From Duganella sp. Root336D2 (GTDB lineage Bacteria; Pseudomonadota; Gammaproteobacteria; Burkholderiales; Burkholderiaceae_D), in assembly GCF_001425005.1 (NCBI RefSeq), contig NZ_LMDB01000035.1, positions 199,005 to 263,004 of the forward strand: a stretch of DNA of 64,000 bases. The letters run 5' to 3'. Under the pieces are notes generated by a model. The model made no database searches, was not told where the DNA came from, and worked only from the letters and a program-made list of their open reading frames with translations. Positions 25,192 through 33,004 of this stretch are shown piece after piece. The first letter of the stretch is position 1. Every line of letters starts with the position of its first letter. The translations under genes were made by a program, and so were the position numbers.

Positions 25192-27552
25192 TTAGAAGTC
25201 GATGCCCGCGTTAACACCGATGGTGCGTGGAGGCAGGTACTGAGCCACCCACACGTTGGCGCCGTTCATGGCGCTGGTCTTGATGCGTTTGTCGCCAACG
25301 TTACGTACGAAGGCATCCACCCAGAACTGCTTCGGTCCCTGGTAGCGCAGGCCGAGGTCAAACTTGGTGTAAGCAGCTTGCTGGTCTTCCGGACCCATAT
25401 TGAAGATCGACAGCTCGGACTTGGTTTCGTAGTGCGCCGAGACGCGCGGGACCAGCGTGTCGCCGTTCGCCAGGCGGAAGGTGTGCTGGTAGTTCAGGTG
25501 GGCCGAGAACTTTGGCGCGTGCGGCATGATGTTGCCGGTGACGTTCAGGCAGTTCGAGTTCAGGTCCGGGCAGAACGGCAGCGAATAGTCGTTGGAACCG
25601 GCGATCAGGAAACCCAGCTTGGTATGGGTGTAAGCCAGCGCCAGCGCCAGCTTGTCGTCCGGCGACAGCTTGGCCTGGATTTCCGACTCGAAGCCCCACA
25701 CCTTGGCGCCGTCCACATTGCTGGTGACGAAGGTATGCGACCCGTCCGGATTGGTGACCGGAGAGCTGAACTGGAAGTCCTTGAAGTCCTCGTAGTACAG
25801 CGCATTGTTGATGCGCAGTGCGCCGCCCAGGAAGGAGCTCTTGCTGCCGATCTCGTAGTTGGTCAGGGTCTCCGGATCGTAGGTACGGCCGCCGTCCTGC
25901 AGGCCGCCGGCCTTGTAGCCGGTAGCGACGCTGGCGTACAGCATGTGGTTCTTGTCGATGTCGTAGCTCAGGCGCGCCAGACCGGTGGTCTTGCTGCCTT
26001 TGTAGCGGCCATCGTTGGATGGCACGCTCGGGTTGTAACCCTGGCCCGGCTTGGTCGGATCGATGCTCGGGCTCAGTGGAACCTGCGGCGCCGCTGGATC
26101 GCTGTTCCATGTATAGCCGTTACCGCCTTCATTGGTGCGCTTGTCCGAGGTATAACGCAGACCGCCGGTCAAATGCATACTGCCGACGTTCCAGGTGGCC
26201 TGGCCGAATACTGCGCGCGAATCCACCGTTTCTTTCGGCTGGATGAAGGAACCTTGCCATGCCACGCTGCCCTGCTGGGTGCCGTGCATGATCGGGATGT
26301 CGAAGCGGATGCCATTGTCTTCCGCCGCGTAATACGCGCCCAGCTGCCAATCCACTTCTTTCTGGCCGACCGATTGCAGTTGCAGTTCATGGCTGTTGCT
26401 GCTGTATTTCGACCAGACGGTGTTGTTGGCCTGGTAGTCGCCGCCGGTGGTGAAGCTGGTTGGCAGCACGCGTCCGCCGTCCTGGTCATAGGTGGACGAG
26501 CCGGAGAACTTCGAATGGCCTGCAATATAGCTCAGCGACATGTCCGGGCTCACAGCGTATTCCAGGCGGCTGCGGAAGGTGTTCACATTACGGTGCAGGA
26601 ATGGCGCGGTGTCGATCAGGGCCGACCACTCGTCCTGGCCGGCGCGCGGCGTCTGCATCAGGTTCATGTTCGGGGTGCCGCGGTCCTGGAAGCGCTCATA
26701 GGAGATATTCCACTTCAGGCGATCGGTCGGCTGGTACAGCCAGCTCACGCGCACACCGCTCTGGTTCTGCGCGTTGTAGCGCGGTCCGTTGACGACGTAC
26801 TGGTTCGGGTTAATCGGCTGGAACTTGGCAGGATCGCCGCCGCCGGCCAGGAAGGCCGCCTGCTGGGAAGCGAGCGAGAGGTTCGGGAAAGTCTGGTACT
26901 TCACATATCCGTCGTGCTGCTCGTGGATGACGGCCACACGCAGGGCGGAGTTGTCGCCGGTCGGCACGTTCAGGGCCGCGCGGGCGCCGAGGCGGGCGTA
27001 ATCGCCGATACCACCGGAAACGCTGCCCGAGAATTCTTTCAGTTTTGGCTTGACGGTCTGCATATTGACCGCGCCGACGGTGGAGTTGCGGCCCCACAGC
27101 GTGCCTTGCGGGCCGCGCAGGACTTCAATCGCTTCCACGTCGAACAGCAGCGCGGTGGCGCCTTCCGGACGCGGCGAGTAGATGCCGTCCACGAAGAAGG
27201 CTACTTCCGGATCAGCATATTCGGTCTTGGCAGAGTCGTTACCGATACCGCGCATGGTCATGGTGATGACGCCGTGATCGCCCTGGCCGGTGGCCTGGAA
27301 GCTTGGCACCAGGTTGGTCACGTCCTGGATGGTTTGCACGTGTGCATCTTCAAGCGCCGCGGCATCCAGCGCGGTAACGGCCACCGGGGTCTTTTGCAGC
27401 GAAGTGGTGCGTTTGGTCGCCGTGATCAGCACTTCCGGCACGACGGTGGATTCGGTGTTGGCGGCAGGCGCGGCAGGGGCTTGCTGCGCGGTAGCACTAT
27501 TGGCGGACGCGACCAGGGCCAGCACCCCGATCTGGATTGCAGAAAACTTCAT
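25192..27552 (-). CDS. TonB-dependent receptor
   Basis: 786 residues from ATG 27550-27552 with GGAGACAAC upstream (the frame to 27609 begins inside the LacI operator). Signal peptide ending ATAQ, a plug domain (~50-165) with ITATKRTTSLQKTPVAVTAL and the LRGPQGTLWGRNSTVGAVN segment, and a C-terminal barrel ending in a final strand with terminal Phe (TIGVNAGIDF). The motif ITATKR is a TonB box-like region. Of the Caulobacter/Xanthomonas-type sugar TBDRs by context: first gene of an operon with GH1 and MFS, under a LacI-type operator. Substrate probably a beta-glucoside. Confidence 0.92.
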   Translation of the reverse strand: MKFSAIQIGVLALVASANSATAQQAPAAPAANTESTVVPEVLITATKRTTSLQKTPVAVTALDAAALEDAHVQTIQDVTNLVPSFQATGQGDHGVITMTMRGIGNDSAKTEYADPEVAFFVDGIYSPRPEGATALLFDVEAIEVLRGPQGTLWGRNSTVGAVNMQTVKPKLKEFSGSVSGGIGDYARLGARAALNVPTGDNSALRVAVIHEQHDGYVKYQTFPNLSLASQQAAFLAGGGDPAKFQPINPNQYVVNGPRYNAQNQSGVRVSWLYQPTDRLKWNISYERFQDRGTPNMNLMQTPRAGQDEWSALIDTAPFLHRNVNTFRSRLEYAVSPDMSLSYIAGHSKFSGSSTYDQDGGRVLPTSFTTGGDYQANNTVWSKYSSNSHELQLQSVGQKEVDWQLGAYYAAEDNGIRFDIPIMHGTQQGSVAWQGSFIQPKETVDSRAVFGQATWNVGSMHLTGGLRYTSDKRTNEGGNGYTWNSDPAAPQVPLSPSIDPTKPGQGYNPSVPSNDGRYKGSKTTGLARLSYDIDKNHMLYASVATGYKAGGLQDGGRTYDPETLTNYEIGSKSSFLGGALRINNALYYEDFKDFQFSSPVTNPDGSHTFVTSNVDGAKVWGFESEIQAKLSPDDKLALALAYTHTKLGFLIAGSNDYSLPFCPDLNSNCLNVTGNIMPHAPKFSAHLNYQHTFRLANGDTLVPRVSAHYETKSELSIFNMGPEDQQAAYTKFDLGLRYQGPKQFWVDAFVRNVGDKRIKTSAMNGANVWVAQYLPPRTIGVNAGIDF

Positions 27553-27573
27553 GTTGTCTCCGGGTTGTTGTTG

Positions 27574-27587
27574 TGAAAACGATTTCT
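27574..27587. promoter_or_regulatory. LacI-family operator half-matching site (TGAAAACGATTTCT)
   Basis: Close variant of the palindrome TGAAAACGTTTTCA found 21 bp away, which is two helical turns. It sits in the 110-bp divergent region 27553-27662 between receptor and halogenase, so both repressor dimers would lie on the same DNA face. Confidence 0.6.
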
Positions 27588-27594
27588 TATTGCT

Positions 27595-27608
27595 TGAAAA
27601 CGTTTTCA
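27595..27608. promoter_or_regulatory. LacI-family operator, perfect 14-bp palindrome
   Basis: TGAAAACGTTTTCA is a perfect palindrome with the central CG typical of LacI/GalR operators. It lies between the divergent TonB receptor and halogenase genes. The LacI regulator at 29279 is the obvious candidate binder. Confidence 0.82.
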
Positions 27609-27662
27609 TGGTACATTTTTAAAAAATAAGAAGTCAACAATTTTTTTAAGGAGACGACAAAA

Positions 27663-29225
27663 ATGGTACCGATTCCAACACGGCGCATACTCATCGTTGG
27701 CGGCGGCAGCGCAGGATGGCTGTGCGCCGCTTACCTGGCCAAGATGTTCGGCGACAGCAAGGAAATCACGCTGGTGGAAGCACCTGAAATCGGTGCCATC
27801 GGCGTAGGAGAAGGCAGCTTCCCGTCCCTGCGCGCCACGCTGGCGGCGCTCGGCATTCCCGAAGCCGAATTCGTGCGCGAATCGAGCGCAACCTTCAAGC
27901 AAGGCATCACCTTCCAGAACTGGCTGTATGGCGCCGACCACTACTTCCATCCGTTCTCGATGCCGAGCCAACGCCCTGGCGCACCGGAACTGCTGCCCTA
28001 CTGGCTGCAAGGCCTGACCGGCGACACGCCGTTCGCCGAAGCAGTCACCATGCAAAAGCGCGTGGTGGATGCGCAACGGGCTCCGAAACGCCCCGGCGAC
28101 AGCGACTACAACGGCCCGTTGAATTATGCCTACCACTTCGACGCCGCCCGCTTTGCTGCACTGCTGTCCAAACACGCCCGCAAATCTGGCGTGCGCCATA
28201 TACAGGACCATGTCGAAGGCGTACAACTCGACCTCGAAGGCGCCATCGCCAGCATCCAAACCCGCGAGCACGGCGCACTCACGGCCGACCTGTACATCGA
28301 CTGCTCCGGTTTCCGCGCCCTGCTGATCGGCGGCGCGCTTGGCTCGCGATTCCACAGCGTGAGCGACGTACTGTTCTGCGATACAGCGCTGGCCGTGCAA
28401 GTGCCCCACCCTGCGCCCGACACGCCAATCGCCTCCGCCACCATCTCCACCGCGCACGAAGCCGGATGGACCTGGGACATCGGCCTGCAGGAACGGCGCG
28501 GCATCGGCTACGTTTATTCGAGCCGCCACACCAGCGACCAACGCGCCGAACAAGTGCTGCGCGCCTACGCCGGCCCCGCTTCCAATGGCCTGAACGTGCG
28601 CAAGATCCCCATGCAGGTCGGTTATCGCGAACAGCATTGGATCAAGAACTGCGTGGCAATCGGCCTTGCGGGCGGCTTCCTCGAACCACTGGAGGCGTCC
28701 GGCATCGGCTTGGTGGAAACGGCGGTCCAAATGCTGGGCGCACTGTTCCCGCATAACGGTGAAATGGCCCCGCTGGCGCGCCACTTCAACCAGTTCATGA
28801 GCGAACGCTATGCCCGCATCGTCGACTTCATCAAACTGCACTACTGCCTGAGCCAGCGCCGTGAGCAGTTCTGGATCGACAATTGCGACCCCGCCACCTG
28901 GACCGACAGCCTGCGCGACAAACTCGCCATGTGGCGCTGCCGTCCACCACAGCGCATGGATTTCCTGACTGATTTCGAAATGTACCCGCCCTCCAGCTGG
29001 CAGTACATCTTGTATGGGATGGACTTCCCCAAAGCGATGCCGCCCATTCCCGGACTCGAACTGATGGCCGACGCAGCGCGGCAGGAATTCGCCAATATCG
29101 CCGAAGTTTCAGCCCGTGCGGTGGCGGATTTGCCCGACCACCGTGCCTTTGTAAGCCAGCTATGCCGGCATGAAAACGCTTTCAGAAACGACTTTCATGC
29201 AATTCGTGCAACAGTGAACCGCTGA
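27663..29225 (+). CDS. Flavin-dependent tryptophan halogenase family protein
   Basis: 520 residues. FAD-binding GGGSAGW (13-19), the catalytic lysine K79 at the same position as in PrnA (TFKQGITF), and a WxWxI motif (W269, W271, I273) where the usual following proline is glycine. This subfamily is typically found beside TonB receptors and glycoside genes in Xanthomonas, Caulobacter and related bacteria rather than in indole pathways; the natural substrate is unsettled and free tryptophan is not established. Starts 110 bp from the divergent receptor, AAGGAGACGAC upstream of the ATG. A flavin reductase partner is not seen here. Confidence 0.85.
   Translation: MVPIPTRRILIVGGGSAGWLCAAYLAKMFGDSKEITLVEAPEIGAIGVGEGSFPSLRATLAALGIPEAEFVRESSATFKQGITFQNWLYGADHYFHPFSMPSQRPGAPELLPYWLQGLTGDTPFAEAVTMQKRVVDAQRAPKRPGDSDYNGPLNYAYHFDAARFAALLSKHARKSGVRHIQDHVEGVQLDLEGAIASIQTREHGALTADLYIDCSGFRALLIGGALGSRFHSVSDVLFCDTALAVQVPHPAPDTPIASATISTAHEAGWTWDIGLQERRGIGYVYSSRHTSDQRAEQVLRAYAGPASNGLNVRKIPMQVGYREQHWIKNCVAIGLAGGFLEPLEASGIGLVETAVQMLGALFPHNGEMAPLARHFNQFMSERYARIVDFIKLHYCLSQRREQFWIDNCDPATWTDSLRDKLAMWRCRPPQRMDFLTDFEMYPPSSWQYILYGMDFPKAMPPIPGLELMADAARQEFANIAEVSARAVADLPDHRAFVSQLCRHENAFRNDFHAIRATVNR
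29171..29184. promoter_or_regulatory. LacI-type operator site in the 3' end of the halogenase gene
   Basis: TGAAAACGCTTTCA differs from the perfect operator by one base. It lies within the halogenase coding end, 92 bp from the site before lacI; together they could loop. A weaker match (AGAAACGACTTTCA) directly follows. Confidence 0.55.
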
Positions 29226-29262
29226 GCGCTTGCTGCTGCCAAGTTCTATGGTAATCTCCGCT

Positions 29263-29276
29263 TGAAAAGCATTTCA
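29263..29276. promoter_or_regulatory. LacI-type operator just before the regulator gene
   Basis: TGAAAAGCATTTCA, a near palindrome with TGAAA/TTTCA half-sites and GC centre, ending three bases before the ATG of the regulator at 29279. Consistent with autoregulation by blocking initiation. Confidence 0.6.
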
Positions 29277-29278
29277 TA

Positions 29279-30310
29279 ATGAGAAACCCCTTGAACGACC
29301 ACGCCAACACCCCATCGCCAGCCACGCTAACCGACGTCGCCCGCCGCGCGGGAGTTTCCCCCAGCACCGTATCGCGCATTTTGAACGGCACCGCCAGGGT
29401 GGCTGACGACAAACGGCAAGCCGTGCAGGCCGCGATCAGCGAGTTGAATTTCGCCCCCAACCAGATGGCGCAAAGCCTGAAGCACGGTCGCACGATGACG
29501 ATCGGGATTGTGGTGCAGGATATCGCCTCGCCCTTCTTCGACGAGATCCTGCATGGTGTGGACGATGGGCTGAAAGGCACCGGCTACGCATCGGTGATCG
29601 TCAGCGGCCACTGGAATGCCGACGAAGAAGCGGAGCGCATCCGCCTGCTGTTGGCGCGCAAAGTGGACGGCATCATCCTCCTGACAGGCCGCATGACCGA
29701 TGCAGCAGTGCTGGGTTTCGCGGCCCAGCGCCCCGTCGTTTCGCTGGGCCGCGTGCTGCGCACCAACCGCGCCATCGGCTTCGCGCTCGATAATGAACAC
29801 GGCGCCTGGCTGGCCGTGCGCCACCTGATCGAAATGGGTCACCGCCGCATCGCCCACCTGGCAGGCCCGGTTGAAAACCGCGACTCGGTGGAGCGCCTGG
29901 CGGGCTACAAGCGCGCACTGAAAGAAGCCGATATCCCCTTTGATCCGGCGCTGGTCGCGGAAGGCAACCTGCAGGAAGCCGGCGGCCTGATGGCAATGAA
30001 TCGCCTGTACGACAGCCAGCATCCCTTCACTGCGGTCTTTGCGGTCAATGACCAGACGGCCTACGGCGCGCGCCTTTTCCTGTACCGCAAAGGCATCCGC
30101 GTACCGGACGACGTTTCGCTGGTCGGCTTCGATGACCTGCCCGGCTCCTCCTACACCACCCCGCCGCTGACCACCGTCCGCCAGCCGCTGTACGTGATCG
30201 GCCAGACGGCCGTACAGTCCATGCTCGGATTGATCAACGGCGAAGAAGTGGAAGGCACGATCCCGCCGGTGGAGTTGGTGGTGCGCGAAACGACACGGCG
30301 CATCCGCTAG
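29279..30310 (+). CDS. LacI family transcriptional regulator
   Basis: 343 residues. N-terminal HTH LTDVARRAGVSPSTVSRILNG (~14-34) with hinge helix, then a periplasmic-binding-like effector domain (~70-340). It is downstream of the halogenase, on the same strand, and four TGAAA/TTTCA palindromes sit at the receptor/halogenase promoter and around its own 5' end, so it most likely represses the glycoside regulon until an inducing sugar is imported. Inducer unknown. Confidence 0.9.
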   Translation: MRNPLNDHANTPSPATLTDVARRAGVSPSTVSRILNGTARVADDKRQAVQAAISELNFAPNQMAQSLKHGRTMTIGIVVQDIASPFFDEILHGVDDGLKGTGYASVIVSGHWNADEEAERIRLLLARKVDGIILLTGRMTDAAVLGFAAQRPVVSLGRVLRTNRAIGFALDNEHGAWLAVRHLIEMGHRRIAHLAGPVENRDSVERLAGYKRALKEADIPFDPALVAEGNLQEAGGLMAMNRLYDSQHPFTAVFAVNDQTAYGARLFLYRKGIRVPDDVSLVGFDDLPGSSYTTPPLTTVRQPLYVIGQTAVQSMLGLINGEEVEGTIPPVELVVRETTRRIR

Positions 30311-30313
30311 TGA

Positions 30314-31399
30314 TTACGGACGGCGGCGCACCACGTCGCCGCTATCGACCTGCCCTTGCTTGACCTTGAGCCAGCTCTTGCCAGTCAGACGCTCGAAGTT
30401 ATTGAATGGCGAAGGCAGCGCGTCGGCATCGAAACCCGGCGCATTCTTCAGGTCATAATGCAGGTGCACCAGGAAGGCATCACCGGAAAAGCCCATTTCG
30501 CCGACCTTCTGCGCAGCCTTCACGGTATCGCCCACCTTGACCGTCACGCTGCCCTGCTTCATGTGGGCCAGCAGACTGATTTCACCGTTGCCATGGTCGA
30601 TTTCCACATGGTTGCCCCACATGATGCTCGGGTCGGCGATGAACTGCTCTTTTCCAAACGAAGGCCCTTTGCCCTTGGAATTGTCCGGAATCGTGGCAAC
30701 TGCACGAACCACTTTACCGCCAGCTGGTGCCAGGATGGGTTTCCCCCAGCCATACCAGTCTTCATTGCGCGAGCCGTCGCCCTTGAACATGCGGCCCTGG
30801 TCGTCGGTGGCGACGAAGTCATAGCTGTAGCGCATAAAGTTGCGCTTCCAATTCAGTGCTTGCGCCATCGGATCAAGCAAAGGCAGGCGGCGGTGGTGCC
30901 CGTAGAAATCATGGCCGTCGTGCACCAGCACCGGTCCGGCAACTGGCAGCTGCAGCTGCGCTTTCGGCTTGTAGGAGATTGGCGCAACCGGGACTTCAAC
31001 GGTGTATTTGGTGTCATCGCCCACGTCGAACTTGAAGGTATAGCGCAGGCGGGAGATATCCAGCTCCCGAGGGAATGCAAACAGCGGATTGAAAACCAGC
31101 TCCGACTTGCCCGGCTCGATAAAGCGGTTTGGCACCACGAGTACACTGCGGCCATTGGCGCCTACACGGTATTGCGCCACCAGCTTGCCAGCATCGCCCA
31201 GCACGGAAACTTCGACTTCACTCAGTTCTACCTTATCCTGGCTATCATTTTTGACCAGGAAGTCGATGTTCAGCAGTTGCTGGCCCTTACCCTGCTCAAT
31301 CAGCGGCTTGGCCGGAGCCACGCTCACATTGATCGGATCAGCCCAGGCCATGCCCGTTGCCAGGGCCATTGCCGCGAAGGCGATGTTATGCAATTTCAT
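30314..31399 (-). CDS. M23 family metallopeptidase (peptidoglycan endopeptidase-like)
   Basis: 361 residues. Signal peptide (MKLHNIAFAAMALATGMAWA), a beta-rich N-terminal domain of ~150 residues, then an M23/LytM-type domain (~215-340) with NHVEIDHGNGEISLLAHM and the zinc-binding HLHYDL motif near the C-terminus. M23 enzymes cleave peptidoglycan cross-links; the long N-terminal domain is unusual and may bind a partner. Divergent from tRNA-Ser and convergent with lacI (stop codons 3 bp apart). Confidence 0.82.
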   Translation of the reverse strand: MKLHNIAFAAMALATGMAWADPINVSVAPAKPLIEQGKGQQLLNIDFLVKNDSQDKVELSEVEVSVLGDAGKLVAQYRVGANGRSVLVVPNRFIEPGKSELVFNPLFAFPRELDISRLRYTFKFDVGDDTKYTVEVPVAPISYKPKAQLQLPVAGPVLVHDGHDFYGHHRRLPLLDPMAQALNWKRNFMRYSYDFVATDDQGRMFKGDGSRNEDWYGWGKPILAPAGGKVVRAVATIPDNSKGKGPSFGKEQFIADPSIMWGNHVEIDHGNGEISLLAHMKQGSVTVKVGDTVKAAQKVGEMGFSGDAFLVHLHYDLKNAPGFDADALPSPFNNFERLTGKSWLKVKQGQVDSGDVVRRRP

Positions 31400-31485
31400 T
31401 CAGTCCCCCAAAGGTTTTAATAGTGAGGCGACTTTACCCGGCAGCAGGCAGCAAATGCGGGACTTTGCGACGAACTGCACGATTC

Positions 31486-31515
31486 TTGGCGTGATTGGCG
31501 TGGGGAATGTATAAT
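31486..31515 (+). promoter_or_regulatory. Promoter of tRNA-Ser
   Basis: TTGGCG at 31486-31491 and a perfect TATAAT at 31510-31515 with an 18-bp spacer, ten bases before the tRNA start at 31526. Confidence 0.75.
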
Positions 31516-31525
31516 CCAGCCCTCT

Positions 31526-31615
31526 GGAAGCGTGGCCGAGTGGTTGAAGGCAGCAGTCTTGAAAACTGCCGACGGTTAATCCCGTTCGTGAGTTCGAATC
31601 TCACCGCTTCCGCCA
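31526..31615 (+). tRNA. tRNA-Ser (UGA anticodon)
   Basis: A 90-base class II tRNA: acceptor GGAAGCG pairs with CGCTTCC (31605-31611), discriminator G, encoded CCA at 31613-31615. The anticodon loop reads CTTGAAA around anticodon TGA at 31560-31562, the long variable arm is ACGGTTAATCCCGT, and the T arm contains GTTCGAATC. Its 3' half (31558-31607) is duplicated at 41851-41900, showing that an integrase has used it as an attachment site while leaving the gene intact. Confidence 0.97.
31558..31607 (+). repeat. attL: 3' half of tRNA-Ser, left direct repeat of the island
   Basis: Exact 50-bp match to 41851-41900, running from CTTGAAAACT in the anticodon loop to CTCACCGC in the acceptor stem. After it, the left copy continues TTCCGCCA and the right copy TCCGCCA, a one-base difference. 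Identity over 50 bp is too long to be chance. Confidence 0.95.
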
Positions 31616-31836
31616 CCTAGTGGTGTTAAGTTATTGATTTTGTTGGTATTTTTGTTTTTCAATACGATTAACCATCAAACTGACTATCAAATTATGGTTT
31701 GGTTGATTCGTTTCAACTATCCTTGTTGTTTTAGTCGATCTTTGCTCAGTATCGACTGACGGTAACGTCCCGTCTGTTGAAAATCCCCCCCCCAGTAGCT
31801 TTCAAAGTTTTTACCATCTCGTTTTTCTTACTAGTC

Positions 31837-31864
31837 ATTTCGACATTTATCGAAATGTCGAAAT
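31837..31864. repeat. Perfect inverted repeat, 12-bp arms
   Basis: ATTTCGACATTT, four-base centre ATCG, then AAATGTCGAAAT. AT-rich and not followed by a T-run. Looks like a protein-binding palindrome rather than a terminator; no matching copy was found elsewhere in the island by eye. Confidence 0.8.
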
Positions 31865-32170
31865 AATAACACTATGCCTTTCTCGTTCATATAAACGTGA
31901 ATCGACAGAATCGTCTACAGCAGAGCGTCCGACGGCAAAAGTTAGCCATCGGCTAATGCTGGTGCCCGTCATGCCCCCACTAGCGCCAGCGAATTGCCGG
32001 GTCAACGTGGTGTGGCGTCATTGGGTCGAAGATCGGTGGCGCATTGCCGTCGATTGACACCCGTATTGGCCTAGAAAATTTCAGGAATATATTGTTGAAA
32101 GGAGAACGGCAAGTTAATGCACTGTCGGTCGGCGTGACCGGCCTGGCTTAGCAAGGCAATCTCACCCATT

Positions 32171-32217
32171 GAGGGCATACACCCCGCAGCCAAGCTGGCT
32201 GCGGGGTGTATGCCCTC
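32171..32217. terminator. Strong bidirectional hairpin, possible terminator
   Basis: A perfect 21-bp stem beginning GAGGGCATACACCCCGCAGC, with a 3-5 base loop AAGCT, followed by TTT. The long GC-rich stem could end transcription entering from the tRNA side before the 32280 gene. Confidence 0.6.
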
Positions 32218-32279
32218 TTTGCGTTTCTGTGGACGAAGTTGTCCGGTTCATCTCAATCATCAGTTGTAAAGGATTCATC

Positions 32280-32477
32280 ATGCGACCATTCCCATCACCC
32301 CTGGAGCATCTCACTGCATTTGTCATCGTCTTTGCAGCAGGCGTCATATCGACGGCCAGCTTTATCGGTTACATGGAGCGTGTGCGGCGTAACGCTGTAC
32401 GTGACTACTACAAGCGGGCCAATGCTGAACGTAGCCTGTCAGCCGTACAGATGGAACAAAGGAGCATCGAAAAATGA
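32280..32477 (+). CDS. Small membrane protein (hypothetical)
   Basis: 65 residues from ATG 32280 (the frame opened at 32169 crosses the hairpin and has no site). One transmembrane segment (~9-30, LTAFVIVFAAGVISTASFIGY) then a basic cytoplasmic tail (ERVRRNAVRDYYKRANAERS). The last four bases ATGA are shared with the next gene, so translation is coupled. No family recognised; such two-gene mini-operons are common island cargo. Confidence 0.6.
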   Translation: MRPFPSPLEHLTAFVIVFAAGVISTASFIGYMERVRRNAVRDYYKRANAERSLSAVQMEQRSIEK

Positions 32478-32848
32478 CGCCTCGTTGCCCTCGATGTGAA
32501 TCTGACCAAATCGTCACTAAAGACTACGCAAGAATGGTCACCTGTTCAATCGGCACGATTGCTGGCGCGGTTCGTGGCTGGCTAGGCGCAGCAAGTGGCG
32601 CGGAGCTGGGCGCTGCACTGGGGGCCGTTGCAGGGCCGCCAGGAGTCGCTTTGGGTGGCTTAGCGGGTGCTGTTGTCGGCGCGCTTGTGTGCGGTGCTGC
32701 CGGTGGCTCCGCTGGTGCTGCGCTGGGCGAGATTATTGACGAAAACGTTCTCAATAATTTCCTGTGCCTGAGCTGCGAATTCAGCTTTGGTAAGGCCAGC
32801 ACCGAAGTTCTAGAGCCAACTCCCGCGTCGGAAATATGGACGTGGTAG
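32474..32848 (+). CDS. Zinc-ribbon glycine-zipper membrane protein (hypothetical)
   Basis: 124 residues. An N-terminal CPRC and a C-terminal CLSC (residues ~5-8 and ~97-100) would fold together into one zinc ribbon, bracketing a long Gly/Ala zipper (~29-85: GAVRGWLGAASGAELGAALGAVAG...) predicted to form two membrane helices. So the zinc site would sit at the membrane surface with the two helices as a hairpin between its knuckles. Overlaps the 32280 gene by 4 bp. Unrecognised function. Confidence 0.65.
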   Translation: MTPRCPRCESDQIVTKDYARMVTCSIGTIAGAVRGWLGAASGAELGAALGAVAGPPGVALGGLAGAVVGALVCGAAGGSAGAALGEIIDENVLNNFLCLSCEFSFGKASTEVLEPTPASEIWTW

Positions 32849-32879
32849 CTACCGCGCCACGCTAACGTATCCCCAATCG

Positions 32880-32903
32880 CACAGCGGCCTTCGGGCTGCT
32901 GTG
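32880..32903. other. Hairpin after the zinc-ribbon gene
   Basis: CACAGCGGCC, TTCG loop, then GGCTGCTGTG with one mismatch. Terminator-like but with only CTCTT following. Confidence 0.4.
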
Positions 32904-33004
32904 CTCTTCCTCAGTAGCACCTTCCCTGACGCGCAGCCTTTCGATCCCGATGTGGATCGACGGCCTGTGCACGTCCCTACCAAAGTAAAGAAAGGAATCG
33001 CTGT

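Larger units (their letters stand above)
31616..32279. other. Gene-poor left end of the island
   Basis: About 660 bp with no convincing gene. The first third is AT-rich. It contains a C9 run (31785-31793), a perfect 12+12 bp inverted repeat (31837-31864) and a 21-bp-stem hairpin (32171-32217). Direct att-flanking DNA of islands often holds integrase arm sites and excisionase binding sites; I see no repeats that clearly match that role. Confidence 0.6.

Noticed and set aside
23855..27576. Long plus-strand frames of 423 and 732 residues opposite GH1 and TonB receptor
   Set aside because: Shadows of conserved minus-strand genes with catalytic and barrel signatures.
31785..31793. C9 homopolymer as a phase-variation tract
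   Set aside because: Not within or close before a gene start; could equally be a sequencing artefact-prone run.
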